From NCBI GenBank assembly GCA_913044155.1, contig CAJWNF010000028.1:1-6929 (forward strand): DNA of 6,929 nucleotides, written 5' to 3'. Within the stretch, counting starts at the first letter, position 1. Each line of letters opens with the position of its first letter. Of the stretch, positions 5,249-6,929 are shown piece after piece. Origin of the DNA: an uncultured Gammaproteobacteria bacterium. GTDB taxonomy: Bacteria > Pseudomonadota > Gammaproteobacteria > PS1 > Thioglobaceae. Both the position numbers and the translations under genes were made by a program. The notes under the pieces were generated by a model that worked only from the letters and a program-made list of their open reading frames with translations, did no database searches and was not told the origin of the DNA.

Positions 5249-6895
5249 ATGGACACTCAAAAAATATTTCTATTAATCGCTATATTCTTGACTGTATTGC
5301 TTCTTTGGAATAAATGGGAAGTTAATCAGACGGTAGACGATAACGGCAATATAATAAACCAAACTAGCATAGTTACCGCTGAATCGCAAGACAATAGCAC
5401 TGATGTTCCTGAAGTCTCTGATGTACCTAGCACCGTTGCTACTAACATCGAAGATACCACACCATTAATGAATGAGTCGATTGACCAAGGACCATATACA
5501 ACTGTCACTACAGATTTATTGACATTACAAATTTCACATAAAGGTGGAACAATAATTAATGCCTGGCTTAGGGATTACCCAATAGAGTTAAACTCAGAAA
5601 AAGATTTTCAATTATTAAGCAACAACACTGGAAGTATTTTCCAAGCACAAAGCGGCTTACTTCCAGCTGATCAGATGCCAACCCAAGACTCAGAATATAC
5701 CTCGGAGCAACAAGACTACTCCCTAGGTGATCGCAATGAGCTGATTGTTCCACTCACTTGGAAAGGTAACAACGGTATCGTTGTAACCAAAAATTACCAC
5801 TTCAAACCTAACAGCTATATTGTTGAGGTTGACTATCAAATCACTAATAACAGTAATATTGAGCAAACCGTCAGCAGTTACACTCAGCTAGTGCGTAACA
5901 GTGTAGATGAATCTGGAGGTATGTTTGGCATGCGAGCATATTCTGGGGCAGTAACTTATAACGATGAAGAGATTTTTGAAAAAATTGATTTCGAAGATTT
6001 TGATTCAACACCTAAGACAGTTTCCAAAGGTGGCTGGGCTGCAATGCTGCAGCATTACTTTTTTACAGCTTGGATTCCTAACGAAAACGAAGAACATACC
6101 TATTCAACCAGATCTAATAAAGACAAATATCTATTGTCAACGGTTAGTCAAAGCAAAACCAAAATAGCTCCTGGAAATCAAGTAACACTTGCAAGTAGCC
6201 AGCTCTATATTGGCCCTAAAGAACATGCACGTTTGGAGCTTCTGTCTCCTGGTCTAGACAGAACAGTCGACTACGGCTTTCTTTATATTGTTGCCAAGCC
6301 TCTTTCGGTAGTTCTGCACTGGATTAATGGCTTTATCGGGAACTGGGCATTATCTATTATTGCTATAACATTTCTTATTAAACTGGCGTTTTATAAACTT
6401 TCTGAGAAATCATACCGATCTATGGCTGGGATGAAAAAATTGGCCCCCAGACTACAAAAAATTAAAGAGACCTATGGAGACGATAAACAAAAGATTGGCA
6501 AAAAAACAATGGAACTATACAAACAAGAAAAAGTCAATCCTGCAGCAGGCTGCCTACCTATACTTGTTCAGATTCCAGTTTTTATTTCAATCTATTGGGT
6601 ACTCATAGAGATGGTTGAATTGAGACAATTTTCATTCTTATATATACCAGACCTTTCAAGCAGAGATCCATTCTTTATACTCCCCCTTATTATGGGCGCT
6701 TCAATGTGGTTTCAGCAACGTCTTAATCCGCCACCAGCGGACCCAATGCAGGCAAAAATTATGATGATGTTGCCAATTATTTTCACTATATTCTTCTTAT
6801 GGTTCCCAGCAGGCTTAGTTATCTATTGGGTAACCAACAACTTACTATCGATTGCGCAGCAAGTATTTATCAACAAAAGGATCAATAAAACCTAA
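5249..6895 (+). CDS. yidC: Membrane protein insertase YidC (Oxa1 family)
   Basis: YidC inserts and folds inner-membrane proteins, alone or with SecYEG. The 548-residue product is the typical Gram-negative form. Segment 1 (about 6-20) is the N-terminal anchor. A polar Ser/Thr/Asp-rich linker (22-80) leads into the periplasmic P1 domain (about 82-340), which contains GGTIINAWLRDYP and QHYFFTAWIP. The conserved C-terminal insertase core has membrane segments at roughly 355-380, 432-453, 474-489, 503-518 and 520-540, with signatures GDDKQKIG (410-417), NPAAGCLPILVQIPVF (430-445), VELRQ (456-460) and FFLWFPAGLVIYWV (515-528). K378 stands at the place of the essential groove arginine (R366 in E. 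coli); as I recall, lysine occurs there in other gammaproteobacteria such as Pseudomonas, so the charge is kept. The proline that usually follows (YP) is lysine (K383). The tail is short and only mildly basic. The next gene, often mnmE, is not seen before the window ends. Confidence 0.97.
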   Translation: MDTQKIFLLIAIFLTVLLLWNKWEVNQTVDDNGNIINQTSIVTAESQDNSTDVPEVSDVPSTVATNIEDTTPLMNESIDQGPYTTVTTDLLTLQISHKGGTIINAWLRDYPIELNSEKDFQLLSNNTGSIFQAQSGLLPADQMPTQDSEYTSEQQDYSLGDRNELIVPLTWKGNNGIVVTKNYHFKPNSYIVEVDYQITNNSNIEQTVSSYTQLVRNSVDESGGMFGMRAYSGAVTYNDEEIFEKIDFEDFDSTPKTVSKGGWAAMLQHYFFTAWIPNENEEHTYSTRSNKDKYLLSTVSQSKTKIAPGNQVTLASSQLYIGPKEHARLELLSPGLDRTVDYGFLYIVAKPLSVVLHWINGFIGNWALSIIAITFLIKLAFYKLSEKSYRSMAGMKKLAPRLQKIKETYGDDKQKIGKKTMELYKQEKVNPAAGCLPILVQIPVFISIYWVLIEMVELRQFSFLYIPDLSSRDPFFILPLIMGASMWFQQRLNPPPADPMQAKIMMMLPIIFTIFFLWFPAGLVIYWVTNNLLSIAQQVFINKRINKT

Positions 6896-6929
6896 TAAAT
6901 TTCAGACTATTTAGCTAATCTGTACAATA

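Noticed and set aside
6896..6929. Possible start of the next gene (often mnmE) or a promoter with TACAAT at 6923-6928.
   Set aside because: No start codon with a meaningful frame is present in the last 34 bases and no fitting -35 precedes TACAAT; the window ends too soon.

Overview
The window looks like a piece of a gammaproteobacterial chromosome that is fairly AT-rich by eye. It carries housekeeping genes only. The best taxonomic signs are the YidC C-terminal domain, the presence of Smg (DUF494) directly upstream of topA, the rpmH-rnpA-yidD-yidC order, and a trpF/trpB pair. The YidC is of the gammaproteobacterial long type, with an N-terminal anchor and a large periplasmic domain. I cannot place it below class from the sequence; it does not look like an enterobacterium. 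I see no phage, transposon, CRISPR, defence or secondary-metabolite genes, and no tRNA or rRNA.

Layout. Minus strand, reading from about 4191 down to 1: smg, topA, trpF, trpB (trpB runs off the left edge after 220 codons). smg and topA are 7 bases apart. topA and trpF are separated by a 107-base gap with a weak promoter and a short dyad. trpF and trpB overlap by four bases (ATGA). Plus strand, from 4517 to 6895: rpmH, rnpA, yidD, yidC, separated by only 4, 8 and 15 bases, so almost certainly one operon. The last 34 bases hold no recognisable gene. Between the two divergent blocks lies a 325-base AT-rich intergenic region (4192-4516). It contains candidate promoters for rpmH, overlapping inverted repeats and one consensus DnaA box.

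How the genes work together. The plus-strand block is the classic ribosome/RNase P/membrane-insertion cluster: ribosomal protein L34, the RNase P protein subunit, the YidD insertion helper and the YidC insertase. The minus-strand block links DNA supercoiling (topoisomerase I and the uncharacterised Smg) with two tryptophan biosynthesis steps: phosphoribosylanthranilate isomerase and the tryptophan synthase beta subunit.

The most interesting point is the junction itself. In many gammaproteobacteria rpmH faces dnaA across or near oriC, and smg follows dprA; both usual neighbours are missing here. A DnaA box remains in the gap. I found no convincing new biological system; the remaining observations concern gene order, an apparently zinc-free topoisomerase I, weak Shine-Dalgarno sequences and small regulatory structures.
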